From positions 1 through 21,954 of IMG/VR virus record IMGVR_UViG_3300027754_000489: 21,954 nt of DNA; one strand, written 5' to 3'. This DNA comes from a virus. The position numbers and the translations under genes were made by a program. The notes beneath the pieces were generated by a model. It saw only the letters and a list, made by a program, of their open reading frames with translations. It was not told the origin of the DNA and made no database searches. The first letter of the stretch is position 1, and every line of letters starts with the position of its first letter. Shown piece after piece: positions 1 through 7,488 of this stretch.

Positions 1-8
1 GCACACGT

Positions 9-91
9 TATGCAGTCGAGCCTCTGACCAGGGGTGATACCGTCGCGCGTAACCGCAGGTCAGAGGCCTATGCAACGCTCTGACCAGGGGT
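9..91. repeat. Direct and inverted repeats upstream of the terminase genes
   Basis: The 14-mer ctctgaccaggggt occurs at 22-35 and again at 78-91. Its first eight bases occur inverted between them (ggtcagag, 58-65). The first copy pairs with the inverted copy over 10 bp (20-29 with 58-67). The second copy can pair with the same inverted copy over 8 bp (58-65 with 78-85), so the two hairpins exclude each other. The hexamer tatgca also precedes both direct copies (9-14 and 69-74). The position just before the terminase genes would suit a packaging (pac/cos) or terminase-binding site, or a transcription control site. The function is inferred only. Confidence 0.6.
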
Positions 92-259
92 TATGTGGCT
101 AGGGGGGTGGGGTGGCGACGGGGCGGGGCTCGGCGCGTCAGTACCCCGGCCCAAGTCCGTTCTCTCCCCACGCAATAAAGTGCATTGCCATACATTTGGG
201 GTGTATAGAGTTGCATAAATGGTGCATGGTGGTTGTATAAATAGCTGATAGGAGTTGCT
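92..259. promoter_or_regulatory. Non-coding leader with G-rich tract and AT-rich promoter-like segment
   Basis: No convincing reading frame is present here. Bases 102-128 hold four runs of at least four G separated by short loops. Bases 171-247 are markedly AT-rich compared with the rest of the window. They contain TGCAT three times (181, 212, 223) and two -10-like hexamers (TATAGA at 204-209, TATAAA at 236-241). TTGCAT at 211-216 is a possible -35 for the second, but the 19-nt spacer is long. A Shine-Dalgarno-like GGAG at 251-254 precedes the TTG start at 260. A late promoter here is plausible from position and composition but not proven. Confidence 0.35.
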
Positions 260-526
260 TTGCTGGCCGAAGTACAAAAATCAAATCGGGATGGCTTGAC
301 GGCGCTACGTGATCTGCTGGCCCGAACGCTTGAGGACGCAGAACCGAAAGACGTTGCTTCGTTGGCGGGCCGGTTACAGTCGGTTTTGGCGGCGTTGGAT
401 GCGTTGCCGTTGGCGAAGGGGATAAATCCACTTGACGAAATCGCAGCTAAGCGTTCAAAACGTCGTGCTCCCGCGAGTACTGGTGGTGCCACCCCGGACG
501 GAAAGCGCGGGGCAAGAGGCGGTTGA
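260..526 (+). CDS. Putative terminase small subunit
   Basis: This 88-residue protein lies directly upstream of the large terminase and is probably the DNA-recognition small subunit of the packaging motor. The start is TTG at 260, with GGAG five bases upstream. The N-terminal half is predicted to be helical with regular leucines (residues about 12-50). A segment of the type PLAKGINPLDEIAAKR follows, which resembles short actinophage proteins found before terminases. The tail is basic and Gly/Ala-rich. The 3' end overlaps the large terminase gene by 95 nt if that gene starts at 432, which is an unusually long overlap. Assignment rests mainly on position, size and general resemblance; no classical helix-turn-helix is obvious. 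Confidence 0.6.
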   Translation: MLAEVQKSNRDGLTALRDLLARTLEDAEPKDVASLAGRLQSVLAALDALPLAKGINPLDEIAAKRSKRRAPASTGGATPDGKRGARGG

Positions 527-1841
527 CATCGCAGCCTCTGCCGGTTTGTTCCTTGATGAATGGCAGGCGTTAGCGCTTGATGAGGCGTTAGGCGAGGTTG
601 ACGGTAAGTGGGCGGCGTTCGAGGTTGGGTTGGTGTGTCCGCGTCAGAACGGCAAAGGGTCAATCTTGGAGGCTCGAGCGCTTGCGGGCCTTTTTCTGTT
701 TGACGAACGGCTAATTATTTGGTCGGCCCACGAATTTAAGACCGCGAAGGAGGCTTACCTGCGGGTTCGCCGGCTGATAGAAGACACCCCACACCTAAAC
801 GCATTGGTTCACCGCTACTACCAGTCAAACGAAATGACCGAAATTGTTTTGACGTCCGGCGCCCGGCTCAAGTTCCTAGCCCGGAACAACACTTCGGCGC
901 GTGGGTTCACGGGGGATTGTGTGATCTTGGACGAGGCGTTTGCGTTGACGCCGGACACGATGGCGGCGATTTTGCCGACGATGGCCGCGAAGTCGGTCAC
1001 CGGTAACCCACAATTGTGGTACACGTCGTCGGCGGGGATGCGTTCTTCTGTGCAGTTGCGAGCGGTCCGTAAACGTGCTTTGTCGCCGTCTCCTGGGTCG
1101 TTGTGCTGGTTGGAGTGGTCGGCACCGGTCGAGGCGCGCGACAGCCCGGAGGATCGAACGTGGTGGCGTCAAGCGAACCCGGCGTTAGGTCATCGGATCT
1201 CTGAAGATTTTGTGGCGTCGGAGTTTGCTTCGATGTTTGACGAAGGGCTCGAGCAGTTCTGCCGGGAACGGCTAGGGGTGTTCGACGAGGATGAGGTTAT
1301 TGACGCGGTGTTCCGTGCGGGGCAGTGGGCTGCGGTCGAGTCGCCGGACGTGTTTAACGGCGGTTTGACGTTTGCTTTGGCGGTGAACCCTGAAAGGACG
1401 CACGCTGCTATCGCGTGTGCTGATCGTTCGGGTTTGTGTGAACTTGGCGCATATCGGCCTATGGGCCCTTGGGTTGTTGAATTAGTTGCCGAATTGGCAA
1501 TAAAGCATGGTTCGACGGTAGCTGTGCAAGAATCGGGGCCGGCTGGGTCGCTGATAGCAGAGATCCAAGCGGAAGGCGTACAAGTCGAGTTGATTTCGCA
1601 TTCTGATTTGCGTGCGGCGTGCGGATGGATGTTCGACGCTGTCGCTGCTGGTAAGGTTAGGGTCCGGAAGCATCCGCAATTGGATGCTGCGGTTTTGGCT
1701 ACGGTGAAGAAACCTTCTGGTGATGGGTTTGTGTGGGATCAACGCGCCGGGGATGTCAGCGCTTTCGTAGCGTTGACGCAAGCGGCGTATATTGCGGCAA
1801 CAAAGTCGGAAGTGATGGTGCCTCTTGGAGCGTGGCGGTGA
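432..1841 (+). CDS. terL: Terminase large subunit (packaging ATPase/nuclease)
   Basis: This is the motor that cuts and pumps phage DNA into the prohead. The 469-residue length is normal. The ATPase domain shows a Walker A-type motif PRQNGKG (residues 70-76) and a Walker B motif VILDEA (164-169), with SARGFTGD just before it as in actinophage terminases. The C-terminal domain (about 310-460) matches the RNase H-like nuclease: FALAVNPERTHAAIA, then QESGPAGSLI, then GDVSAFVAL. The positions that usually carry the first two metal-binding acids appear altered (A317 and Q366/E367), while D441 is kept. The TTG start at 432 has AAGGGG ten bases upstream. GTG at 465 is an alternative and would reduce the overlap with the small subunit. 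Confidence 0.96.
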   Translation: MTKSQLSVQNVVLPRVLVVPPRTESAGQEAVDIAASAGLFLDEWQALALDEALGEVDGKWAAFEVGLVCPRQNGKGSILEARALAGLFLFDERLIIWSAHEFKTAKEAYLRVRRLIEDTPHLNALVHRYYQSNEMTEIVLTSGARLKFLARNNTSARGFTGDCVILDEAFALTPDTMAAILPTMAAKSVTGNPQLWYTSSAGMRSSVQLRAVRKRALSPSPGSLCWLEWSAPVEARDSPEDRTWWRQANPALGHRISEDFVASEFASMFDEGLEQFCRERLGVFDEDEVIDAVFRAGQWAAVESPDVFNGGLTFALAVNPERTHAAIACADRSGLCELGAYRPMGPWVVELVAELAIKHGSTVAVQESGPAGSLIAEIQAEGVQVELISHSDLRAACGWMFDAVAAGKVRVRKHPQLDAAVLATVKKPSGDGFVWDQRAGDVSAFVALTQAAYIAATKSEVMVPLGAWR

Positions 1842-2028
1842 ACGGCTGCAAATAGTAGGCGGCTTTTTTGGCGCGTTGGGGCTAGGGTTGTTTATTGGTG
1901 CGCTTCTCGGTCTTTGGGCCGGGGTTGGGGTAGCGTTGTGCGTGTCGGGCTGCGCTGCGGTCGTCGTCGGATTTCTGAAAGAACGTGAGGTGACCGATGG
2001 GGCTAGCTCGTCTGTTGTCAACACGTAG
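1825..2028 (+). CDS. Small two-helix membrane protein
   Basis: This 67-residue protein fills the junction between terminase and portal, overlapping the first by 17 nt and the second by 32 nt. Almost the whole of residues 10-50 is hydrophobic and Gly/Ala-rich. It is consistent with two short transmembrane helices in a hairpin, followed by a charged KERE segment. The start is TTG at 1825, with a weak GGAAG about 12 bases upstream; no better start exists in frame. Its function is unknown. A holin-like role or a packaging-associated membrane role are possibilities, but neither is shown. The consistent hydrophobic pattern argues for a real gene. Confidence 0.6.
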   Translation: MERGGERLQIVGGFFGALGLGLFIGALLGLWAGVGVALCVSGCAAVVVGFLKEREVTDGASSSVVNT

Positions 2029-3334
2029 CAACGAATCCCGGTCGACTTTCTCATTCGACGAATATCTACGTCTGATAACGAACGAATTTACGTTCTCGGG
2101 TATCAAGTACATCACCCCGGCGGCGTCTTACGCAGAGTTGACAGCAGCACAAGGGCAAAGAAACCCGATTGTCGCAGCGTGCGTAGCTGTCAGGTTGCTT
2201 GTGTTCGCCGAAGCCCGTTTTACATGGCAGTCTTTGAACGGTGGCCGCCCAGGGAAACTGTTCGGGAACCAGGAACTCGAATTGCTGGAATCGCCGTGGC
2301 AGACCGCTACAACCGGCGACCTTTTGGCCCGCTGCGAGGTCGACGCGTCGTTCTACGGGAACAGTTATTGGATACGTGAACGATCCGCTTTCGGTAACCG
2401 CGACATACTTACCCGGCTTGACCCGACTAAAGTCATTATCATCGACGCGGATCTCGGCGGCTACTCGCGCGAGCTGGTCGGGTACGCGGTCACTGACCAG
2501 GCCGGGAATGTTGTCGGCCAGTGGGACGCTAGCGAAGTCGCGCATTATCGGCCGTTGCCAGACCCGACGCATCCGTTTAGGGGCCGTTCGTGGCTCGACG
2601 CAATCCTGCCCGATGTCACAGCGGACACGGAACTTACCCGCTATAAGACGTCGTTTATGCAGAATAGTGCAACGCCAAATATGGCTGTTTCGTTAGACGC
2701 CGGGGTTTCACCGGCACAATTCGAATCGTTTGTAGAGAAAATGGACGCTTCGCACAAAGGTGTCGCGAACGCTTTTAAGACTTTGTATTTGGGTGGCGGC
2801 GCCGACGTAAAGGTAGTCGGCGCGAACTTTGAGCAACTAAACCTAAAGAACGTGCAAGGCGCGATTGAGTCGCGTATCGCCGCCGCTGCGGGTGTGCCGG
2901 CGTCTATCGTCGGCCTGTCCGAGTCGATGCAAGGTTCGTCGTTGAACGCCGGGAACTATCAGGCGGCGCGTCGCAGGTTCTCCGATGGGACGATCCGGCC
3001 GTTGTGGCGGTCTGTCGCAGGGGCAATGTCGACGCTATTGATTGCGCCTCGAGCATCGCGCCTATGGTTCGACGATCGCGACATCTCATTCTGCCAAGAA
3101 GACGTAAAAGACGCCGCAGATATTAAACAGGTCGAGGCGCAAGCGTTAAAAACGTTGATTGACGGCGGTTTCGACCCGGATTCGGCGATTGAAGCTGTCA
3201 CGACCGGAGATTTCTCGGTACTCAGCCATTCCGGGCTGGTTTCCGTGCAGCTCCAGCCGCCCGGAACGCTAGCCGCCGCGCCTCCGCTTGACCCGTCCGC
3301 TGTCCCGGCCCCCCAAGCGCTCCCGGTTGCCTAA
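1997..3334 (+). CDS. HK97-family portal protein
   Basis: The dodecameric portal forms the DNA-entry vertex of the capsid and docks the terminase and connector. At 445 residues it has the expected length. Family features include RNPIVAACVAVR near residue 54, a stem and crown region with FYGNSYWIRER (about 118-128), RLDPTKVIII and VAHYRPL. The helical C-terminal part carries AAAAGVPASIVGLSESMQGSSLNAGNYQ-type sequence near 295-320, characteristic of HK97 portals. The last 40 residues are Pro/Ala-rich and probably disordered. The ATG at 1997 follows GAGGTG. It is placed in the usual order between terminase and protease. Confidence 0.95.
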   Translation: MGLARLLSTRSNESRSTFSFDEYLRLITNEFTFSGIKYITPAASYAELTAAQGQRNPIVAACVAVRLLVFAEARFTWQSLNGGRPGKLFGNQELELLESPWQTATTGDLLARCEVDASFYGNSYWIRERSAFGNRDILTRLDPTKVIIIDADLGGYSRELVGYAVTDQAGNVVGQWDASEVAHYRPLPDPTHPFRGRSWLDAILPDVTADTELTRYKTSFMQNSATPNMAVSLDAGVSPAQFESFVEKMDASHKGVANAFKTLYLGGGADVKVVGANFEQLNLKNVQGAIESRIAAAAGVPASIVGLSESMQGSSLNAGNYQAARRRFSDGTIRPLWRSVAGAMSTLLIAPRASRLWFDDRDISFCQEDVKDAADIKQVEAQALKTLIDGGFDPDSAIEAVTTGDFSVLSHSGLVSVQLQPPGTLAAAPPLDPSAVPAPQALPVA

Positions 3335-3357
3335 GCGCAACCCACGAAGGATCAAAC

Positions 3358-4197
3358 ATGACCACATCAGAACGCGCCGCCCCTACCGATAACCTGATCC
3401 GCTCGTCGGCGCCGTCAACGTCGACCATCGCGCTCGGCTCCACTGACGGCGGCGCCGACGGCCGGACTTTGTTCGGCCATTTTTCGGTATTTGACACATG
3501 GACCGAAATAAACTCGATGTTCGAAGGCCGGTTCTTGGAGCGGATCGGCCAGGGTGCGTTCCGGGACACGTTCAAAGCGCAACGAGGCCAAATCCGGGTG
3601 ATTTTCCAACACGGACGAGACCCGCAGATTGGCGACAAGCCACTAGGCGCCCCCGACGTGCTCCGAGAAGACGCCCAGGGCGCTTATTACGAATCCGAAC
3701 TGTTTGACACGCCATACGTAAACGATCTACTGCCGGCGTTGCGTGCGGGGCAGTTGGGGGCGTCTTTCCGGTTCCGGGTCACCGCCGAAGAATGGGTAGA
3801 CCCAAAGAAAGCCACGTCGTCGAACCCTGACAAACTCCCCGAACGTACCATAAGGGCCGTTCACCATTTCGAGCATGGGCCTGTTACTTGGGGTGCGTAT
3901 TCTGACGCCACGGCCGGTGTACGCTCAGGGACAGATGACTTTATCGAGTCGTTGATGACCGACCCGCGGTTTGTGGCCCGTTTCACCGAACGCGCCGGAC
4001 TAAAAGTAGTTGAAAAGATCCTGTCGACGCTGCCTGCTCTTGGGCGCAGCGACGACACCGGAACGGAACCCGACGCCGTCGGTTCCGACGAACAAATGCC
4101 TGATGTGTCGGTCGTCGACCATGCAGAGGATTACCGCAACCAGATCGCCGCGACGCTTATGCGTTTCCGGCACGAACCGAAAGGCCCCCCATGTTGA
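3358..4197 (+). CDS. HK97-family prohead protease
   Basis: This serine protease matures the capsid by removing the N-terminal scaffold domain of the major capsid protein. In this 279-residue protein the core spans about residues 35-205. The catalytic His is H85 in VIFQHGRDP and the nucleophile Ser is S136 in GQLGASFRFRV; TWGAY near 183 lies in the conserved end of the fold. The first 30 residues are Ser/Thr-rich. The C-terminal 75 residues (acidic, then charged) extend beyond the catalytic core and could be a scaffold-like tail. The ATG at 3358 has GAAGGAT upstream. The gene overlaps the capsid gene by 7 nt, consistent with translational coupling. Confidence 0.93.
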   Translation: MTTSERAAPTDNLIRSSAPSTSTIALGSTDGGADGRTLFGHFSVFDTWTEINSMFEGRFLERIGQGAFRDTFKAQRGQIRVIFQHGRDPQIGDKPLGAPDVLREDAQGAYYESELFDTPYVNDLLPALRAGQLGASFRFRVTAEEWVDPKKATSSNPDKLPERTIRAVHHFEHGPVTWGAYSDATAGVRSGTDDFIESLMTDPRFVARFTERAGLKVVEKILSTLPALGRSDDTGTEPDAVGSDEQMPDVSVVDHAEDYRNQIAATLMRFRHEPKGPPC

Positions 4198-5588
4198 TTA
4201 ACGACATTAACGCCCGCCTCGGTGAGATTGACGCGGAGCTAGAACTCCTCGCAGCTCTCCCCGATCCCACCGCCGACGACGTCGCCCGTTCCGAGGAACT
4301 GATCTCCGAAGCCGACGAACGCCGCGCTGCCCGCATCGCCGCTAACGAGCGTTCGCAGCGTATCGCGGCCGCTCACGCCACGGCAAAGGAACAGAACCGC
4401 GATTTCGGCGGGTCGCCGTTCCAGATCATGGCAAAGGTTGACGCCTACGGCACCGACCTCCGCATGATGGACGCCGGCCAGGTAAAGGACGCCGCCCGCT
4501 CAATCCTCGAGCGTAGCGAAGCCCGCCACCTTGCATCCGACTCGAAAGAGAAAGCCGAAGGGCTCATTCAGAACCTTGATGCTCGTCTCGCGAAGCTGGT
4601 CATTACGACCAGCCGACCCGAGTACCGGTCTGCATTCGGGAAGTACATCACCGGCCGCGAAGGGCTTTTGTCGAACGACGAGCGCCGCGCAGTCGAGGAG
4701 TCCCGCACGAGCCTCGCGCTCGCTGACGCTAACGGCGGCTATGCCGTCCCGGCGCTGCTCGACCCGTCGATCATCTTCACCGGTTCCGGTACCGCAAACC
4801 CGATGCGTCAGGTGTCGCGTGTCGTCACCGGCATTGATGACACTTGGCGTGGCGTCACGTCCGCCGGTATCACCGCATCATGGGATTCGGAAGCCATTCA
4901 AGTTTCTGATGATGGGCCGACTCTCGGGCAGGCTACCGTTGTTTCGCACAAGGCTGCGGCGTTCGTGCCGTTCTCCGTGGAGATCGAAGGCGACTGGACC
5001 GGCCTCGCGTCGGAAATGTCGATGCTGTTCGGCGAAGCGAAAGACACCCTAGAGACGGCCGGTTTCGCGACCGGTTCCGGTATCGCAGACAACCCGTACG
5101 GTATCCTCACCGACTTGTTTGCCGCGTCGGCGACTGTTGGCGTGTTGCCGACCACCGACGGTTCGTTCGGTGCGGTTGACGTGCGAGCGTTGTTCGGTGC
5201 TCTCGGTCCTCGTTACCGAGGCCAGGCAGCGTTCATGTCGTCAATCGACGCCATGAACGAAGTCAGAGGTTTCGACACGACCGGCGGGCTCAGTAACCAG
5301 ACCGTCGACCTTACCCAGCCGTACAACTTCGCGGTGTTGGGCCGTCCGTACTACGAGAACTCGGGTTTCCCCGATTTCTCCGGTACGACCGGTGCGGCTA
5401 ACATCCTCGTCGTCGGCGATTTCAGAAACTACGTGATCTTTGATCGTGTAGGCTCCCGAGTAGAGTTCATCCCGCATCTGATGGGCGCCAACAACCGGCC
5501 CAACGGAACCCGCGGCCTTTACTTCTGGTGGCGTGTCGGCGGCAAGACCGTCAACACGAACGCATTCAGGCTTCTTCTGAACGCCTAG
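4191..5588 (+). CDS. Major capsid protein, HK97 fold with N-terminal delta domain
   Basis: This 465-residue protein builds the capsid shell. Residues about 1-150 are charged, helical and coiled-coil-like (ELELLAALPDP, ADERRAARIAANERS), as expected of an internal scaffold (delta) domain cleaved by the protease encoded just upstream. Residues about 170-465 have the HK97 capsid pattern: LADANGGYAVPALLDPSI, PMRQVSRVV, an E-loop region with SWDSEAIQVSDDGPT, FVPFSVEIEGDW, GSGIADNPYGIL, FMSSIDAMNEVR, LGRPYYEN and VVGDFRNYVIFDRVG. It starts inside the end of the protease gene (ATGTTGA overlap). A strong hairpin just after its stop suggests that capsid transcription is buffered from the genes that follow. 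Confidence 0.96.
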   Translation: MLINDINARLGEIDAELELLAALPDPTADDVARSEELISEADERRAARIAANERSQRIAAAHATAKEQNRDFGGSPFQIMAKVDAYGTDLRMMDAGQVKDAARSILERSEARHLASDSKEKAEGLIQNLDARLAKLVITTSRPEYRSAFGKYITGREGLLSNDERRAVEESRTSLALADANGGYAVPALLDPSIIFTGSGTANPMRQVSRVVTGIDDTWRGVTSAGITASWDSEAIQVSDDGPTLGQATVVSHKAAAFVPFSVEIEGDWTGLASEMSMLFGEAKDTLETAGFATGSGIADNPYGILTDLFAASATVGVLPTTDGSFGAVDVRALFGALGPRYRGQAAFMSSIDAMNEVRGFDTTGGLSNQTVDLTQPYNFAVLGRPYYENSGFPDFSGTTGAANILVVGDFRNYVIFDRVGSRVEFIPHLMGANNRPNGTRGLYFWWRVGGKTVNTNAFRLLLNA

Positions 5589-5597
5589 TAATTAAGG

Positions 5598-5637
5598 ATT
5601 CCCCCCGGTCTGCCTAGGCGGTCGGACCGGGGGGAAT
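5598..5637 (+). terminator. Perfect 13-bp hairpin after the capsid gene
   Basis: Arms 5598-5610 (attccccccggtc) and 5625-5637 (gaccggggggaat) are perfectly complementary. The 14-nt loop contains the small palindrome gcctaggc (5612-5619). It begins ten bases after the capsid stop. No T-run follows, so it may be a partial terminator, a processing or mRNA-stability element, or an intrinsic terminator of the U-poor type common in high-GC bacteria. Its role is inferred from position and stem strength. Confidence 0.7.
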
Positions 5638-5664
5638 AACCGCCTACACCGCCCAGGGGAAACG

Positions 5665-5910
5665 ATGGCAAAATATAAATATCCGCGATACGACACAAAC
5701 GTACGTGACGCAGGCAGCAAATATCCGACCGAGATCCGTATAGGCCAAAAATGGCACGCGGATTATCCGCTCGTAAAAGCTCATCCCGAACTGTTCGGCG
5801 ATGAGCCATCCGGGGAACCGTTGCCACGAGGGTTTATCCCTCCGGTAACTCGCGTGGAACAAGCCTCCGCGTCTCCCGGTGAGCGCCGGTCGGTCCGCCG
5901 TGACGATTGA
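5665..5910 (+). CDS. Small hypothetical protein after capsid gene
   Basis: This 81-residue protein starts at ATG 5665 with AGGGG a few bases upstream, the first gene after the capsid hairpin. The first 50 residues are rich in Lys, Tyr and Asp (YKYPRYDTNVRD, then IGQKWHADYPLVKAHPELF). This pattern recurs in small actinophage proteins located between capsid and connector genes. The last 25 residues are polar and charged, with no predicted membrane segment. A head-decoration or head-completion role would fit the position, but I cannot assign a function from sequence. Confidence 0.7.
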   Translation: MAKYKYPRYDTNVRDAGSKYPTEIRIGQKWHADYPLVKAHPELFGDEPSGEPLPRGFIPPVTRVEQASASPGERRSVRRDD

Positions 5911-7309
5911 CCCCGGATCAGTCCGGGTAGCGGTCCTCGTCGACGACGACCACGGCTACCACCCAAACTTTATGGATTCTTGGAACCCGATGCTAGCCGC
6001 CGACCTCGGCGGTCAACAGCGGGTGTGGCGCGGCGGGTACGCGTTCCAGCGTTGCACATCCGCCGGCGTCGTCGAAGGCCGCAACGAAGTCGCAAAAAAC
6101 CTGCTTAGCTCGACCGCCGAATGGTTGCTGTTCGTCGACGCCGACATGGGATGGGACCATACAGCGCTCGAGGATCTGATGGCGGTCGCTGACCCGGTCG
6201 CCCGTCCAATCGTCGGCGGTTTATGTTTTGGGTTCGGTCCGATCACCGATCGGATGGACCACGCAAACGCTGTAGTTAAAGTCCCGTTTCCCACGATCTT
6301 TGACCTTGTGGAACGAGACGACGATTTTGCGTTCCGTCCCCGTTTCTGGTATAAGCCAAACAGCGTTGTCGAATGTTCCGCTACTGGCGCAGCAATGCTG
6401 CTCATTCACCGCACGGTGTTCGAGGCGATCGCAGCTAAACCGGAACTCGGCCAGCCGTTCGACCGCATGAAGCATCCTCGTGGGAAGAAGCTGTGGGGTG
6501 AAGACACGTCGTTTTGTGCCCGTGCGAAAATGTGTGGTTTTCCGACGTATGTGCATACGGGCGTGAAGACTTCGCACGCCAAAACGGTTTATGTGACCGA
6601 GTCGACGTTTCTAGCGCAGGTGCGGCCGCAACCGGCGACCGAGCAGGTAGCGGTTGTGGTCCCTGTGATGAACCGGCCGCAAAACGCGCGGCCGTTTATG
6701 GAATCGTTGCGTGCGTCAACCGGGCTAGCTGCCGTGTATGCCATCGCAGACCCCGACGACCCCGAAACTTACATGGCGTGGATCGCTGCCGGCGCCGAAG
6801 TGCTACTAACGGAAACGGGGCGGTCTTCGTTCCCGCAAAAAGCAAATTTCGGATATGCGCACACTTCGGAACCGTGGCTGCTAGTCGTCGGCGATGACGT
6901 GCGTTTTCATCCGGGCTGGTTGGACCACGCGCAGCAAACCGCTGCGATTACCGGCGCCGACCTAGTCGCAACAAACGACCTAGGAAACCGTCGCGTCGCC
7001 GACGGATTCCACGCAACGCACCCAATGATCCGCCGCACCTACATTGACGAACAGGGCGCGTCGTGGGACGGCCCCGGCGTCCTAGTACACGAAGGGTACC
7101 GGCACAATTTCTGCGACGACGAATGGTCGGCGGTCGCCCGTCAACGTGGCGTGTTCGCCCCGGCGCTCGGCGCTCTCGTGGAACACAACCATCCGATCTT
7201 CGGGAAGGCCGAAGACGACGTCGTGTACCGCAAGGGGAAAGCGCACTACGACCAGGACCGCCGCCTGTTCGAGCGCAGGCTCCGCGACAACACGCAGGCG
7301 TCGGCATGA
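5879..7309 (+). CDS. Tandem (two-domain) GT-A-type glycosyltransferase
   Basis: This 476-residue protein appears to contain two glycosyltransferase-like domains in series. The N-terminal domain (about 15-225) begins with a VAVLVDDD strand and contains VEGRNEVAKNLL, the DxD-type motif LLFVDADMGWD and GEDTSFCARAKMCGF near its end, where the acidic catalytic residue would lie. The C-terminal domain (about 233-470) restarts with VAVVVPVMNRPQNARPF, then ADPDDPETYMAW, FPQKANFGY and LLVVGDDVRFHPGWL, a second GT2-like nucleotide-sugar and metal site. Such enzymes transfer a sugar from an activated nucleotide donor. GTG at 5879 overlaps the upstream gene by 32 nt; GTG at 5900 (11-nt overlap) is equally possible, and neither has a clear ribosome site. 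Linkage to the mutase suggests a galactofuranose donor, which is inference. Confidence 0.85.
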   Translation: MSAGRSAVTIDPGSVRVAVLVDDDHGYHPNFMDSWNPMLAADLGGQQRVWRGGYAFQRCTSAGVVEGRNEVAKNLLSSTAEWLLFVDADMGWDHTALEDLMAVADPVARPIVGGLCFGFGPITDRMDHANAVVKVPFPTIFDLVERDDDFAFRPRFWYKPNSVVECSATGAAMLLIHRTVFEAIAAKPELGQPFDRMKHPRGKKLWGEDTSFCARAKMCGFPTYVHTGVKTSHAKTVYVTESTFLAQVRPQPATEQVAVVVPVMNRPQNARPFMESLRASTGLAAVYAIADPDDPETYMAWIAAGAEVLLTETGRSSFPQKANFGYAHTSEPWLLVVGDDVRFHPGWLDHAQQTAAITGADLVATNDLGNRRVADGFHATHPMIRRTYIDEQGASWDGPGVLVHEGYRHNFCDDEWSAVARQRGVFAPALGALVEHNHPIFGKAEDDVVYRKGKAHYDQDRRLFERRLRDNTQASA

Positions 7310-7488
7310 GTTCGATAGAACGGCACTGCACGCCACATGGGTTCATCGGTCCACTGGAGCCATTGAAGTCTCTTTGCGCTCGCCGACATTGGCCCGCCGG
7401 GTCAGGGGCTTTCGATGTCATCTGCGATTACTGCGGAACCGAGTTCGGTTGGCACGTCGGCCGCAGGCTCCGCAACAACAGCAAATGA
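7306..7488 (+). CDS. Cys-rich mini-protein, possible zinc ribbon
   Basis: This 60-residue protein is fitted between two glycosylation genes with ATGA overlaps at both ends (7306-7309 and 7485-7488), which supports translation. It carries C8, H11, C24 and the knuckle-like CDYCGTEF (C40, C43), followed by H50. This could bind one zinc, although spacing is irregular for a classic zinc ribbon. The C-terminus is basic (GRRLRNNSK). A 19-nt near-perfect direct repeat lies just upstream of its start and at its own 3' end. Function is unknown; a small partner or regulator of the adjacent enzymes is speculation. Confidence 0.65.
   Translation: MSSIERHCTPHGFIGPLEPLKSLCARRHWPAGSGAFDVICDYCGTEFGWHVGRRLRNNSK

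Noticed and set aside
1482-2054. A 190-codon minus-strand frame over the terminase end
   Set aside because: It is opposite two overlapping forward genes. The protein is rich in Arg/Pro/Thr without any recognisable domain, typical of an antisense shadow.
7146-7484. Upstream extension of the UDP-galactopyranose mutase frame
   Set aside because: Mutases begin at the GAGxSG dinucleotide motif, six residues after ATG 7485. The extension overlaps two other genes and is Arg/Ser-rich.
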